DNA of 64,000 nucleotides from Stutzerimonas stutzeri (GCA_019056435.1 CP077641.1:3224001-3288000), one strand, 5' to 3'; shown: positions 1-10,123, counted from the first letter of the stretch. Notes: generated from the sequence alone by a model not told the origin. Numbers and translations: made by a program.

Positions 1-573
1 GCCGGCCAGGCCGAGCGGCACCGAGAGCAGAGCCGCCAGCGCGAACCCCCAGGCGTGATCGAACCAGGCGCCGATCATGAAACCAATCTGGCTGATGACA
101 ATGAACGGCAGCCAGTTCACCGCCACCGGCAACCATTTGTCACGCTGGGGTACGCCGCTCTTGCCGGCGTTGAGGCGCGCGTAGAGCGCTTCGGCACGCT
201 GGACCTGCTCACGGGTCGGTTTGGTACGAACCGACTCGTAGCCCACCACGTTCCGCTGGCTATCCAGCACGGGCGTGACGTACGCATTGACCCAGTAGTG
301 ATCGCCGTCGATGCGACGGTTCTTGACGATGCCCATCCAAGGCCTGCCGCTCTTGAGCGTGGCCCACATGTGGCCGAACACGGCGGGTGGCACGTCCGGG
401 TGACGGATCAGGTTGTGTGGCGCGCCGGTCAGATCGTTGCGGTCGTAACCGCTGACCTCGACAAAGCTGTCGTTGCAGTAGGTGATCTTGCCGGTCAGGT
501 CGGTGGTGGAGATCAATCGCTGTTGGTCGGGAAACGCGTATTCGCGCTGGGTGACGGGCTGGTTGTTTCGCAT
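1..573 (-). CDS. aer: Aerotaxis receptor Aer (PAS-type chemotaxis transducer), N-terminal part
   Basis: The first 191 codons are present; the gene runs off the left edge, so the HAMP and signalling regions are not seen. The N-terminus (MRNNQPVTQREYAFPDQQ) leads into a PAS domain at about residues 10-115, with the Aer-type stretch TTDLTGKITYCNDSF followed by GYDRNDLIGAPHNLIRHPD. Two hydrophobic segments follow at about residues 145-190 (membrane anchor). In this family an FAD-binding PAS domain senses redox state and passes the signal through a cytoplasmic methyl-accepting domain to CheA. It lies downstream of acnA on the same strand, the order I recall from P. aeruginosa, and is separated from it by a strong terminator, so it probably has its own promoter in the 170 bases between. 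Family assignment is firm; FAD binding is inferred from the family. Confidence 0.87.
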   Translation of the reverse strand, partial: MRNNQPVTQREYAFPDQQRLISTTDLTGKITYCNDSFVEVSGYDRNDLTGAPHNLIRHPDVPPAVFGHMWATLKSGRPWMGIVKNRRIDGDHYWVNAYVTPVLDSQRNVVGYESVRTKPTREQVQRAEALYARLNAGKSGVPQRDKWLPVAVNWLPFIVISQIGFMIGAWFDHAWGFALAALLSVPLGLAG

Positions 574-743
574 AAGGACGCCTGGCAGTCGAAGTGGCAA
601 CGCCACCGGTAGGGTCGCTCAGCCGTCTGGGCGGCTGTATCAAGGGATGATGTCTATTTGACGTCATTCCTCTGACCGTTCTGATACGCACCGTAACGGC
701 TGGGTCAGGCGAGACTTAAGGCTTTTTGTTGTGACAGCTGGTC

Positions 744-779
744 GCAAAAAGGCCCGTGGCAGACGGGCTGCCACGGGCC
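744..779 (-). terminator. Rho-independent terminator of acnA
   Basis: A perfect 12-bp stem (751-762 with 768-779) closes a 5-base loop. Read on the minus strand it is followed by a T run (complement of the A run at 746-750). It lies 27 bases past the aconitase stop codon, between acnA and aer. Confidence 0.9.
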
Positions 780-806
780 AAACACTCGCTAACGGAGGTG
801 GGATGC

Positions 807-3482
807 TCAGCTCGCGATGAGCTGCCGCAGCACGAAGTGGAGAATCCCGCCCGCCTTGAAGTACTCGACCTCGTTCAGCGTGTCGATGCGGCACAGCACC
901 TGGAAGCTGTCCTGCGAGCCGTCGGAGCGCTCCACGTCGACCGTCAGCAACTGGCGCGGCTTGATGTCGGCGCTCATACCGCGGATTGACAGCCGCTCCG
1001 TTCCGGTCAGGCCGAGCGACTGGCGTGTCTGGTCGCCCACGAACTGCAGCGCCAGTACGCCCATGCCGATCAGGTTGGAGCGGTGGATGCGTTCGAAGCT
1101 TTCGGCGATGACCGCTTTGACGCCCAGCAGATTAGTGCCCTTGGCTGCCCAGTCGCGGCTCGAGCCGGTGCCGTATTCCTTGCCGGCGATCACCACCAGC
1201 GGCACACCTTCGCTCTGGTAGCGCATCGCTGCGTCGTAGATGGGCATGCGCTCACCGCTGGGCTGGTGAAGCGTGTCGCCGCCTTCTTCACCGCCGAGCA
1301 TCTCGTTCTTGATGCGGATGTTGGCAAAGGTGCCGCGCATCATGACTTCATGGTTGCCGCGTCGCGAGCCGTAAGAGTTGAAGTCTTCCGGCTGTACGCC
1401 CAGCTGCTGCAGGTAGACGCCCGCCGGCGAACTCGCCTTGATGTTGCCGGCCGGGGAGATGTGGTCGGTGGTGATGGAGTCGCCGAACAGAGCCAGGATG
1501 CGGGCATTCTCCACGTCCCTTGGCGCCTGCAGCGGCTGCCCGATGTCCTTGAAGTAGGGCGGGTTCTGCACGTAACTGGAATTGCCGTCCCATTTGTAGG
1601 TGTCGCCCGGCGTCACGTTGATCGCCTGCCATTTTTCCTCGCCGGTGAACACATCGGCATAGCGCTTGCGGAACATCTCGCCGTCGACCAGCGAGACGGC
1701 CTGGTCCACTTCCTGGCTGCTGGGCCAGATGTCGCGAAGGTAGACGGGCTTGCCATCGTTGTCGGTGCCCAGGGGCTCGGTGGAAAGGTCGATACGCGTG
1801 GTTCCGGCCAGCGCAAAGGCGACGACCAACGGTGGCGATGCCAGCCAATTGGCCTTGACCAGCGGATGCACCCGACCTTCGAAGTTGCGATTGCCGGACA
1901 GCACGGACGACACGATCAGGTCGTTGTCGGTGATCGCCTGGCCCACCGGGTCCGGTAGCGGGCCGGAGTTGCCGATGCAGGTCGAGCAGCCGTAGCCGGT
2001 CAGGTAGAAGCCCAACTCATTGAGGTAGTCGGTGAGCCCGGCCTTTTTCAGGTAGTCGGTGACCACTTTCGAGCCGGGCGAGAGAGAAGTCTTGACCCAC
2101 GGCTTGCGGGCGAGCCCACGCTCCACGGCCTTTTTCGCCACCAGGCCCGCGGCCATGAGCACGTTCGGGTTCGAGGTGTTGGTGCAGGAGGTGATTGCAG
2201 CGATGACGACCGAGCCATGCTTGAGTTCGAACGGCTCGCCGGCGACGGGGAAACCTTTTTCCGCTTCGTTCTTCCGGCCACTGGTTTCCAGAAGCAGATC
2301 GAAGTTGCGGCCGATGTCGGTCAGCGCGACGCGGTCCTGTGGGCGCTTGGGGCCGGCGAGCGAGGGCACGACATCGCCGAGGTCCAGCTCCAGCGTGTCG
2401 GTGAAGATCGGCTCGGGCGAGTTGCTGTCGCGCCACAGACCCTGCGCCTTGTAGTAGGCCTCGACCAGGGCGATCCGATCCGGGTCGCGTCCGGACAGAC
2501 GCAGGTAGTCCAGGGTGACCTCGTCGACCGGGAAGAAGCCGCAGGTCGCTCCGTATTCCGGCGCCATGTTGCCGATGGTGGCGCGATCGGCGAGCGGCAG
2601 GCTGTCCAGGCCGGGACCGAAGAACTCGACGAACTTGCCGACCACACCATGCTTGCGCAGCATCTGTGTGACGGTCAGCACCAGGTCGGTCGCCGTGACG
2701 CCTTCGTTGAGCTTGCCTTTGAGGCGGAAACCGACGACTTCCGGAATCAGCATGGACACCGGTTGCCCGAGCATCGCGGCTTCCGCCTCGATGCCGCCCA
2801 CGCCCCAGCCGAGTACACCCAGGCCATTGATCATGGTGGTGTGCGAGTCAGTGCCGACCAGGGTGTCGGGGTAGACGAATGTCTCGCCGTCTTCCTCGCG
2901 GGTCCAGGCCACCTGGGCGAGGTATTCCAGGTTCACCTGGTGGCAGATGCCGGTGCCCGGCGGCACGACCTGGAAGTTGTCGAACGCCTGCTGGCCCCAG
3001 CGCAGGAACTCGTAGCGTTCGCCATTGCGTTGAAACTCGATGTCGACGTTCTGCTCATAGGCGTGCTCGTTGCCGAAGCGGTCAACCATGACCGAGTGGT
3101 CGATCACCAAATCGACGGGCGACAGCGGGTTGATTCGCTGCGGATCACCGCCGGCGCGCGAGACGGCGTCGCGCATGGCTGCCAGGTCGACGACCGCCGG
3201 CACGCCGGTGAAGTCCTGCATCAACACGCGTGCCGGGCGGTACTGGATTTCCTGCTCGGAGGTGCGCGTCTTGAGCCAGACTGCGAGCGAGGTGAAGTCA
3301 TCGGCTCGCACCGTGACGTCGTCTTCCCAGCGCAGGAGGTTTTCCAGCAGGACTTTGAGCGACGCTGGCAGACGGCTGATATCGCCGAGCTGCTTGGCCG
3401 CTTCCGGCAGGCTGAAGTAGTGATAGGTCTTGCCGTTCACATCGAGGCTGCGACGGCATTTCAGGCTATCCAGGGATGGCAT
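807..3482 (-). CDS. acnA: Aconitate hydratase A
   Basis: Catalyses citrate to isocitrate via cis-aconitate in the TCA cycle; cytoplasmic 4Fe-4S enzyme of 891 aa, the same length as E. coli AcnA. The three cluster ligands are visible: [10 protein letters not shown] near residue 435 and [13 protein letters not shown] near residues 500-504. The C-terminal swivel domain contains the substrate-binding stretch [13 protein letters not shown]. The open frame extends 33 codons further upstream, but I chose the ATG at 3482 ([17 protein letters not shown]) because it matches the family N-terminus and has an AGGAG ribosome site 5 bases upstream. It is a single-gene unit ended by the hairpin at 744-779 and divergent from rlmM. 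The 283 bases up to rlmM hold the two divergent promoters; I could not pick a convincing -35/-10 pair there. Confidence 0.97.
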   Translation of the reverse strand: MPSLDSLKCRRSLDVNGKTYHYFSLPEAAKQLGDISRLPASLKVLLENLLRWEDDVTVRADDFTSLAVWLKTRTSEQEIQYRPARVLMQDFTGVPAVVDLAAMRDAVSRAGGDPQRINPLSPVDLVIDHSVMVDRFGNEHAYEQNVDIEFQRNGERYEFLRWGQQAFDNFQVVPPGTGICHQVNLEYLAQVAWTREEDGETFVYPDTLVGTDSHTTMINGLGVLGWGVGGIEAEAAMLGQPVSMLIPEVVGFRLKGKLNEGVTATDLVLTVTQMLRKHGVVGKFVEFFGPGLDSLPLADRATIGNMAPEYGATCGFFPVDEVTLDYLRLSGRDPDRIALVEAYYKAQGLWRDSNSPEPIFTDTLELDLGDVVPSLAGPKRPQDRVALTDIGRNFDLLLETSGRKNEAEKGFPVAGEPFELKHGSVVIAAITSCTNTSNPNVLMAAGLVAKKAVERGLARKPWVKTSLSPGSKVVTDYLKKAGLTDYLNELGFYLTGYGCSTCIGNSGPLPDPVGQAITDNDLIVSSVLSGNRNFEGRVHPLVKANWLASPPLVVAFALAGTTRIDLSTEPLGTDNDGKPVYLRDIWPSSQEVDQAVSLVDGEMFRKRYADVFTGEEKWQAINVTPGDTYKWDGNSSYVQNPPYFKDIGQPLQAPRDVENARILALFGDSITTDHISPAGNIKASSPAGVYLQQLGVQPEDFNSYGSRRGNHEVMMRGTFANIRIKNEMLGGEEGGDTLHQPSGERMPIYDAAMRYQSEGVPLVVIAGKEYGTGSSRDWAAKGTNLLGVKAVIAESFERIHRSNLIGMGVLALQFVGDQTRQSLGLTGTERLSIRGMSADIKPRQLLTVDVERSDGSQDSFQVLCRIDTLNEVEYFKAGGILHFVLRQLIAS

Positions 3483-3765
3483 TCGTCTCTCCTTGTGCCC
3501 GCACGGCCGGGCTGAATGAGTCGGGAGCGTATTGTTGAACCTAGCCCCTGGGGATCGAGTCCGCCAGGTGTCGGCCGCCAATCGGATGGCGAGATGTCGA
3601 GGTCGCGATGCGTCTGGGCCGGCGATGCGAGGGCTGGCCGGCGAGGCGCAGCGGATTCCAGCAACTGTTTAACTGGACCGGAGCAGTGAGCCTGGGGTTC
3701 CCGCTCGGCTATCATGTGCGGCTTTTGTCGCATGCGCCCTGAGCCGCCCACCGCAGGAACCCCTG

Positions 3766-4815
3766 ATGAATACACTCTTGCTGCACTGCCGCCCGGGATT
3801 CGAGAACGAGGTGTGCGCCGAAATCAGCGACCAAGCGTCGCGCCTCGGCGTGGCGGGTTACGCCAAGGCCAGGCCGGACAGCGCCTACGCCGAATTCGTC
3901 TGCCAGGAGGCGGAAGACGCCGAACGCCTGATGCACGGCACGCGTTTCGCCCGGCTGATCTTTCCGCGGCAATGGGCGCGTGGCGAATGGCTCGTGCTAC
4001 CGGAGCGTGATCGTATTGGCGTGCTGATCGAGCATCTTGGCTCGCGCATGACCTTCGGCAGCCTGTGGCTGGAAGTTTTCGACACCAACGAGGGCAAGGA
4101 GCTGTCGACCTTCTGCCGCAAATTCGAAGCGCCGCTGCGCAAGGCATTGGGGCAGGAGGGCCGGCTTGTTGCGCAGGAAACCGGGCGGCGATTGCTGCTG
4201 ACCTTCAAGAGCAGTCGCGAGGTGTTCGTCGGGGTTGCCGAAGCGGACAACAGTGCCATGTGGCCGATGGGCATTCCTCGGTTGAAGTTTCCGCGCCAGG
4301 CACCCAGTCGTTCCACTCTGAAACTGGAGGAGGCCTGGCACCACTTCATCCCGCGCGACCAATGGGACCAACGCCTCGCTGCCGGCATGACTGCGGTGGA
4401 TCTGGGCGCCTCGCCGGGTGGGTGGACGTGGCAGCTGGTCAATCGTGACATCGAGGTCATGGCCGTCGACAACGGGCCCATGAATGCCGATCTGCTCGAT
4501 TCCGGGCTGGTGGGGCATTACCGTGCGGACGGCTTCAGCTTCCGTCCCAAGCGTCCGGTGGACTGGATGGTCTGCGACATCGTGGAGAAACCGGCAAAAA
4601 ACGCCGCCTTGCTCGAAACCTGGATCGGAGAAGGGCTGTGCCGCGAGGCGGTGGTCAATCTCAAACTGCCGATGAAGCAGCGCTATACCGAAGTCAAGCG
4701 CCTGCTGGAACGCATCGCCGACGGGCTTGCCGAACGTGGAGTCAAGGCGAGCATCGGCTGCAAGCAGCTCTACCACGACCGCGAGGAAGTGACCTGCCAC
4801 CTGCGTCGCCTTTGA
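3766..4815 (+). CDS. rlmM: 23S rRNA 2'-O-ribose methyltransferase RlmM (C2498)
   Basis: A 349-aa SAM-dependent methyltransferase that modifies C2498 of 23S rRNA before 50S assembly (known for E. coli RlmM/YgdE). An N-terminal THUMP-like region (about residues 1-170) is followed by a Rossmann methyltransferase domain whose motif I reads DLGASPGGWTWQL near residues 211-223. Downstream motifs include MVCDIVEKP and VVNLKLPMKQRY, giving the K-D-K-type catalytic set of RrmJ-like enzymes. The ATG is preceded by CAGGA eight bases upstream. It is followed 64 bases later by tusA on the same strand, also a tRNA/rRNA-modification-linked gene, so the two may be co-transcribed. Confidence 0.95.
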   Translation: MNTLLLHCRPGFENEVCAEISDQASRLGVAGYAKARPDSAYAEFVCQEAEDAERLMHGTRFARLIFPRQWARGEWLVLPERDRIGVLIEHLGSRMTFGSLWLEVFDTNEGKELSTFCRKFEAPLRKALGQEGRLVAQETGRRLLLTFKSSREVFVGVAEADNSAMWPMGIPRLKFPRQAPSRSTLKLEEAWHHFIPRDQWDQRLAAGMTAVDLGASPGGWTWQLVNRDIEVMAVDNGPMNADLLDSGLVGHYRADGFSFRPKRPVDWMVCDIVEKPAKNAALLETWIGEGLCREAVVNLKLPMKQRYTEVKRLLERIADGLAERGVKASIGCKQLYHDREEVTCHLRRL

Positions 4816-4879
4816 ACATGCAAGATGACCCGGGCGCGCGTCTGCGCGACAATCCCGCTCTCGAATTCTGGAGCCTGCA

Positions 4880-5131
4880 ATGCCTGAAACAGCCGAAATG
4901 CCCGCCGACGCGGTGCTCGATGCCACCGGCCTGAGCTGCCCGGAGCCAGTCATGATGCTGCACAACAAGGTGCGCGCTTTGGCGGGCGGCGAGTTGCTCA
5001 AGGTGATCGCCACGGACCCCTCGACCCAGCGCGACATCCCCAAGTTCTGCGTTTTCCTTGGCCACGAACTGGTCGATCAGCAGGCTGACGAGGGCACTTA
5101 CCTGTACTGGATCCGCAAGAAGGTCGAGTGA
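4880..5131 (+). CDS. tusA: Sulfurtransferase TusA
   Basis: An 83-aa sulfur carrier that accepts persulfide sulfur from IscS and passes it to the TusBCD relay for 2-thiouridine formation in tRNA, and also affects molybdopterin and Fe-S sulfur partitioning. The family signature is clear: [19 protein letters not shown] carries the CPxP active-site cysteine near residue 19, and the C-terminus ([10 protein letters not shown] ... YLYWIRKK) is typical. The ATG has a GGAG site 6 bases upstream; an internal ATG six codons later is a weaker alternative. Convergent with the oxidase operon: its stop is only 9 bases from the end of the small membrane protein gene. Confidence 0.95.
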   Translation: MPETAEMPADAVLDATGLSCPEPVMMLHNKVRALAGGELLKVIATDPSTQRDIPKFCVFLGHELVDQQADEGTYLYWIRKKVE

Positions 5132-5140
5132 CCCGCCGCG

Positions 5141-5500
5141 TCAGACGCAGGGCGGCAGGAATGCCAATTGCAGTCCCACGAACACCGTCGCCAATGCCGC
5201 GATGAAGTGAATGCCCGACGCGACCTTGGTGACGAAGACCTGCCGCTCGTTCAGGTCATGCGGCGGGCGCGACAGTTTCCACGAACGGCGGCCGAGAAAC
5301 AGCAACAGGGCCACCACGATCAGGGTGAACAACCCGAAGCTGGCGTTCAGCCAGTTGAAGATGCCTTGCTCGGGCGGCGGCGGGGCGAACTCGCATACCA
5401 CTGCATGCGAGCCGTACATGGCCGCGAACCAGAGACTCCAGATCGTCAGCCCGAACGGAATCTGGACCGGATGAAAGACCGAGGTGCGGTTGTACTTCAT
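5141..5500 (-). CDS. Small three-helix membrane protein of the caa3 oxidase operon
   Basis: A 119-aa protein beginning MKYNRTSVFHPVQIPFG. I see three likely membrane helices (about residues 15-35, 50-70 and 92-114) and a proline-rich extracytoplasmic loop (EFAPPPPEQG). Its ATG overlaps the intended stop of the subunit I-III gene (ATGA arrangement), so it is translationally coupled to the oxidase and is the last gene of the operon. I do not recognise a named family. Its position and size suggest a small structural subunit or assembly factor of the oxidase, comparable in placement to subunit IV, but this is inference. As the last gene of a three-gene unit it ends 9 bases from the tusA stop. Confidence 0.75.
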   Translation of the reverse strand: MKYNRTSVFHPVQIPFGLTIWSLWFAAMYGSHAVVCEFAPPPPEQGIFNWLNASFGLFTLIVVALLLFLGRRSWKLSRPPHDLNERQVFVTKVASGIHFIAALATVFVGLQLAFLPPCV

Positions 5501-8029
5501 CAGGCGCCTCCCAGGCCGACGGGAACAGGACGATGGCGGCATAGGCGGCCCAGACCACACCCAGGTTGTAGTACCAGAGTTGCTCCACCACCACGACTTC
5601 ATAGGGTGCCTTGTCGCCAACGTAGCCATACATCACGCGCAGCGCCTGGAGCACCGTCAAAATGGTGGCCAGCCCGCAATGAATCAGGCTGTAGGCGAGG
5701 ATGACGAAGATCACGGCGTCGTGTGCCGTTTCGGTGATCTGCAAGCCGGCTGACAGCAGTACCCAGAGCAGCATGCCCCACTGCAGCAGGCCGATCGCCG
5801 CGATCGCGCCCAGGTTCAGCATCAGGCGCCCGGCGTTGCCTCGCCGCAATCGCCCGGGCACCAGGCGCATCCAAAGCGTGCCGCCGGTCAGTACGACCGC
5901 ACTTGCCAGCATCAGCCAGCCGTTCAGGTTCGAATGCTCCGGGACTTGCCATTCCGGCGAGACGGTCCACAGATAGAACCAGCCGAAGAGCAGCGACAGA
6001 TACATGGTGCCGTTTGCCAGCAGCGTCACGCCCATGCCCCAGAGGCCCGGACCATCGAAAGTGCGCGAATGCAGCGGTGGCTCGTCCGGCTGCGTACGCG
6101 CGTCCGGGGCGGCGGCGGGGTGCGCGCCGTTTTCCCAGGACCAGCGGAACAGGACGACCAGCGTCGCTACGGTCGCCAGCAACGCGAGCCAGTAGAACTT
6201 GGTGAGCAGGCTCAGGCAGAGCACGGCGAGAAACACCGAGGCGATGAAGGGCAGCCAGCTATTGCCAGGCAGGTGAATCACCTCGCGCACCTCGCCGGAC
6301 AGTGGGTCCGAGCCCCAGGTTTCGCGGCGCCCATGGTCGATGGTCTTCAGCGCATGCTCGGCTCGGGCGATGCTGTGCGGCAGGTCCGGATCCTTCCAGA
6401 GCGGGTGCCGGTCGGTGACGTCCGGCAGGCTGACGAAGTTGTACGGGCTCGGCGGCAGGCTGGTCGCCCATTCCAGCGTATCGGCATTCCATGGGTTGGT
6501 CTTGGCCGGCTGACCGAAGCGGAAATGCAGGACGATATCGAGCAGGATGGTGCCGATCCCGATGGCCATGATGAAGCTGCCGATCGATGAGATCAGGTTG
6601 GGGATGTCCCATCCGAGGCCAGTGTCGTAGGTATAGACGCGCCGCGGCATGCCGATCAGGCCGGTCCAGTGCATGATCAGGAAGGTCGTGTTGAACCCGA
6701 TGAAGACTAGCCAGAAGCCCCAGCGGCCGAGGCGCACCGAGGGCATCCGCCCGGAGAAGTGCGGTAGCCAGTAGTACAGGCCGGCCATCAGCGGAAAAAA
6801 CATCCCGCCGACCAGCACGTAGTGCATGTGCGCGACCACGAAGTGGGTGTCGTGCACCTGCCAGTCGAAGGGCACCAGCGCCACCATCACGCCGGTGAGC
6901 CCGCCGCAGACGAAGACGATCAGGAAGCCCACCAGCCACAACATAGGCACGTGGTAGACCGGTTTGCCCAACCAGAGCGTGGCGATCCAGGCGAATATCT
7001 GTACCCCCGTCGGGATGGCCACCAGCATGCTGGCCGCCGAGAAGAAGCCCAGCGCGAGCGCCGGAATGCCGACGGTGAACATGTGGTGCACCCAGAGCCC
7101 GAAGCTGAGGAAACCCGTGGTCAGCACGCCGAGCACCACCCAGCGGTAGCCCACCAGGGGCCGCTGGCAGAACACCGGCAGCAGCGTCGAGACGATGCCG
7201 GCCCCAGGCAGGAAGATGATGTACACCTCCGGATGGCCGAACAGCCAGAACAGGTGTTGCCAGAGCACCGGGTCGCCACCACGGGCGGTATCGAAGAAGG
7301 GCAAGCCGCCGGCGCGTTCCAGTTCCAGCAGGATGCTGCCGAGGATCAGCGGCGGGAAACCGAACACGATCATCAACGCCATCACCAGGATGTACCAGGC
7401 GTACAAAGGCATCTTGTGCAGCGCCATGCCGTTGGTGCGGGTGCGCAGGATCGAGACGACCAGCTCGACGCCGGCGCTGACGGCGGAAATTTCGACGAAG
7501 GTGATGCCCAGCAACCAGAAGTCCGAGTTCACGCCCGGCATGTGCGACGAGCTGGACAGTGGCGTATACATGAACCAGCCGGCCTTCGGCGCGACGCCCA
7601 GGAACACGCTGGACAGCAGGATGATGCCGCCGAACAGGTAGCAGAAGTAACCGAGGGACGAGAGCCGCGGGAAGATCAGGTCGCGCGCGCCGATCATCTT
7701 GGGGATGAGGTAAACCGCCAGGCCCTCCATCATGGGCACGGCGAACAGGAACATCATCACCGAGCCGTGCATGGTAAAGACCTGGTTGTAGACCTCGGGC
7801 TCCATCAGCACATAGCCGGGTAGGGCGAGCTGGGTGCGGATCAGCATGGCCATCAGGCCGCCGATGAGAAAGAACACCCCGCCGGTGATCAGAAAACGCA
7901 GGCCGATGCTGGTGTGATTGACGATGGTCAGGGCACGCCAGCCGCGCGGGTTGCCCCAGACGTCATTGAACTGGTCGTGCAGCTGATCGGGATCGGTGCA
8001 GGGGCGTTGTCCCTGGTGGAAGGATTCAT
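5500..8029 (-). CDS. ctaD: Cytochrome c oxidase, fused subunits I and III (caa3 type); two frameshifts
   Basis: About 843 aa after correction. Residues about 30-560 are heme-copper oxidase subunit I: the low-spin heme histidine in FTMHGSVMMFLF, the CuB/tyrosine motif FGHPEVYIIFLPG, the paired histidines in WVHHMFTVG and the heme ligands in HDTHFVVAHMHY are all present. After a soluble linker, residues about 640-840 form a subunit III-like bundle (ANGTMYLSLLFGWFY, VVEQLWYYNLGVVW). Subunit I/III fusions are known in Thermus-type caa3 oxidases. The ATG at 8029 overlaps the ctaC stop, but its frame joins the conserved frame only if one base is added near 7995 (GG to GGG on the plus strand). At the 3' end the stop at 5500-5502 is reached only if the C run near 5507-5509 has one more base; otherwise translation runs on about 80 codons into junk. 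Both look like run-length errors. Confidence 0.9.
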
Positions 8030-9048
8030 GGAGCGAGCGTCTCCAGCCAGTCGGCCATCTGGTCGAGTGTTTGCGGGGGGATGTCGTCATGCGAGGGCAT
8101 GGCATTGCCGAACTTGAGGTCCTTGTGTTCCCTCAGCCAGCGGCGCAGGCCCTCGCTGTCGTTGTCGATCACCCCAGCGCCCAGGCTGGGGCGGGTCGCC
8201 AGGTCGGTGAGGTCCGGTGCCCGGCCGCCTTCGCTGAGCCCGGCGACGCGATGGCATTGGCCGCAGCGGTCATCGAATACCTGTCCGGCTTCACCCGGTG
8301 CGCCCACGGTGAAACGCAGGTTCTCGCGTGCGGCGATCCAGCCGTCGAAGTCAGCCTGTTCCATGGCCTCGACATGAAGCTTCATGTGGGTGTGCTGCAG
8401 GCCGCAGAACTCCGAGCACTGCCCATGGAAAACCCCCGTATGCCCGGCCTGGATGCGGATCACGTTGGTACGCCCCGGCAGCATGTCCATCTTGCCGCCG
8501 AGCCGGGGTATCCAGAACGAATGAATGACATCGGCGCTGGACACCTGCACGTCCACCAAGCGGCCAGCGGGGATGATCAACTGGTTGGCGGTGGTCACGC
8601 CGCTGTCTGGGTAATGCACCTCCCACCACCATTGGTGACCGGTCACTTCGACCTTGAGCGGCTGCTCGCCTTCGACAGGCAGAGGCATCATGCTGCGCCC
8701 GGTCGGGATGCCGAAGATGAGCAGGACGATGATGCTCAGGCTTGGCAGGACGATACCGCCGCCGATCACCCAGCGACGGTTGATCCGTATCGCGTCCTCG
8801 TCGCTGGTCTTGCGTGGCTTGCGAGCGAGCGCGTAGATCCAGATCGCGCTGACCGCGACCAGCACCAGCGTGGCAAACGCGAACATGCCCCACCAGACGT
8901 TGGCGACCTGCCGCGCCATCGGGCTGGCCGGGTTCAGCGCAGACAACGGGCCGCCACAACCGGCGAGAAAAGGAACTGCCAGCGCCAGCGTGGTCCATTT
9001 CTGAAGGCCGCCGGATCGTTTGGCGCGGTGGCGTACCTTCCTGTCCAC
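8026..9048 (-). CDS. ctaC: Cytochrome c oxidase subunit II with C-terminal cytochrome c domain
   Basis: About 340 aa. A lipoprotein-like signal (LALAVPFLAGCGG) is followed by the two-helix hairpin of subunit II, a periplasmic cupredoxin domain with the CuA ligands HGQCSEFCGLQHTHM (near residues 208-220), and a fused class I cytochrome c domain with the heme site CGQCH (near residue 262) and a distal methionine candidate in GNAMPSHDD. The covalent heme c marks this as caa3 type. It takes electrons from a cytochrome c pool and feeds subunit I. The start is uncertain: I used a GTG at 9048, but no good ribosome site precedes it and it lies 14 bases from the divergent DUF2231 start. Its TGA overlaps the ctaD ATG. 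Confidence 0.88.
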   Translation of the reverse strand: MDRKVRHRAKRSGGLQKWTTLALAVPFLAGCGGPLSALNPASPMARQVANVWWGMFAFATLVLVAVSAIWIYALARKPRKTSDEDAIRINRRWVIGGGIVLPSLSIIVLLIFGIPTGRSMMPLPVEGEQPLKVEVTGHQWWWEVHYPDSGVTTANQLIIPAGRLVDVQVSSADVIHSFWIPRLGGKMDMLPGRTNVIRIQAGHTGVFHGQCSEFCGLQHTHMKLHVEAMEQADFDGWIAARENLRFTVGAPGEAGQVFDDRCGQCHRVAGLSEGGRAPDLTDLATRPSLGAGVIDNDSEGLRRWLREHKDLKFGNAMPSHDDIPPQTLDQMADWLETLAP

Positions 9049-9062
9049 TGCAGGAGAGCCGA

Positions 9063-9527
9063 ATGGCCCGTTACCGAGACTCCATCCACAGCCGTGCCGC
9101 CATCGCCGGACACCCGCTCCACCCGATGCTGATTCACTTCCCCGTCGCCGCACTGACCGGCTTGTTGCCTGTGGACATCGCGCATATCTGGACGCTGGAT
9201 GAGTTCTGGTGGCGAGCCAGCCTCTGGCTGGCGGGCGTCGGTGCGTTGGGCGGCTGGATTGCCAGCATTTTCGGACTTATCGATCTGGTAACCGTCCGCG
9301 AGATCCGCCAGAAGATCACGGCCTGGTGCCACGCCATTCTGGCCGTGATGATGCTGTCCCTGGCCTCGCTCAACTGGTTGCTGCGGTTCCAGAACGACCC
9401 GCAGAGCATGCAGTTCTGGGGGCTGTACCTTTCGGCGATCACAGCTGCGCTGATTTCCCTGGCGGCGTATTTGGGCGGCCGGCTGGTCTACGAGCACGCC
9501 GTGGGGGTCGATCTGGACAAGGTCTGA
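9063..9527 (+). CDS. DUF2231 family membrane protein
   Basis: A 154-aa protein with four predicted membrane helices and the family hallmark HPLHPMLIHFPVA near residue 20, which carries conserved histidines close to the first helix. Proteins of this family (DUF2231) are uncharacterised integral membrane proteins, often near cytochrome or heme genes. The ATG has a GGAGA site 5 bases upstream. It diverges from the caa3 operon with almost no intergenic space and is followed by a convergent HemJ/CopD-like gene. A role in heme or redox chemistry at the membrane is a guess from the histidines and the neighbours only. Confidence 0.8.
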   Translation: MARYRDSIHSRAAIAGHPLHPMLIHFPVAALTGLLPVDIAHIWTLDEFWWRASLWLAGVGALGGWIASIFGLIDLVTVREIRQKITAWCHAILAVMMLSLASLNWLLRFQNDPQSMQFWGLYLSAITAALISLAAYLGGRLVYEHAVGVDLDKV

Positions 9528-9593
9528 CCGGCACGGGGCGAGGGGCGGCTGTCGTTCTTTCATGGGCGGCATCGCGTCCTTGGTCTCGGTCTA

Positions 9594-10008
9594 CTAGAAG
9601 GGTTTGGCCAGTACCAGCCAGAGCGTCGCGGTGATGAACGTGGCGGCCACCACGCCAAGGAGGCGGCAACGAATGCTCACGCTCTGCTCGGGCGCACGCT
9701 CGACATGGAGCACCAGGACCCCGCACAGCGCATGACACAGCACCATGCCGGCCACGGTGCTGAGCTTGACGATCAGCCATCCCGCGACGATGCCGTCCTT
9801 CAGAAACAGCGCGGTATTCCGAGCCGATTGCAATAAGAGCGGCGGGCGTTCCGACGAGGTTGAACACCATGCGCGTCAGGTGGACATGGTCTCGGTAGAA
9901 GAGGGGGTCACTGCGCCGGGTGCCGGCAGCGATCAGCGCCGGCAGGTACAGCAATGTGCCGCACCAGCACAGCAGCGCCGCGAAGTGCAGCAGTTTGAGC
10001 AAGGGCAT
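9594..10008 (-). CDS. CopD/HemJ-like membrane protein, one frameshift
   Basis: About 137 aa when the two frames are joined. The N-terminal part (MPLLKLLHFAALLCWCGTLLYL, three helices to about residue 60) and the C-terminal part (ALFLKDGIVAGWLIVK ... FITATLWLVLAKPF) lie in different frames that meet near 9825-9832; removing one base (or adding two) joins them. The opening LLHFAALLCWCG...LPAL and the closing LVLAKPF resemble the HemJ (UPF0093) protoporphyrinogen oxidase and CopD families, four-helix membrane proteins with conserved histidines. The ATG at 10008 has a GGAGAC site upstream. Heme or copper handling for the neighbouring caa3 oxidase would fit but is inference. Confidence 0.7.
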
Positions 10009-10123
10009 TCATGTCTCCATCCCGCCCGTGGCAAGTCAGAGGTTGTGACACCCCGCTATCGGCGCGGTTCGGAGCAAATGGCGTAGCGCTGGCCTGGCGG
10101 CGCAGCGCCACGCGACAGAGGCG

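Noticed and set aside
574..743. ANR/Fnr box upstream of aer
   Set aside because: A TTGAT half-site is present on the minus strand but the second half-site is missing.
5256..5500. An 80-residue C-terminal extension of the oxidase subunit I-III protein
   Set aside because: The extension reads the next gene in the wrong frame; one base at a C run restores a stop overlapping the next ATG.
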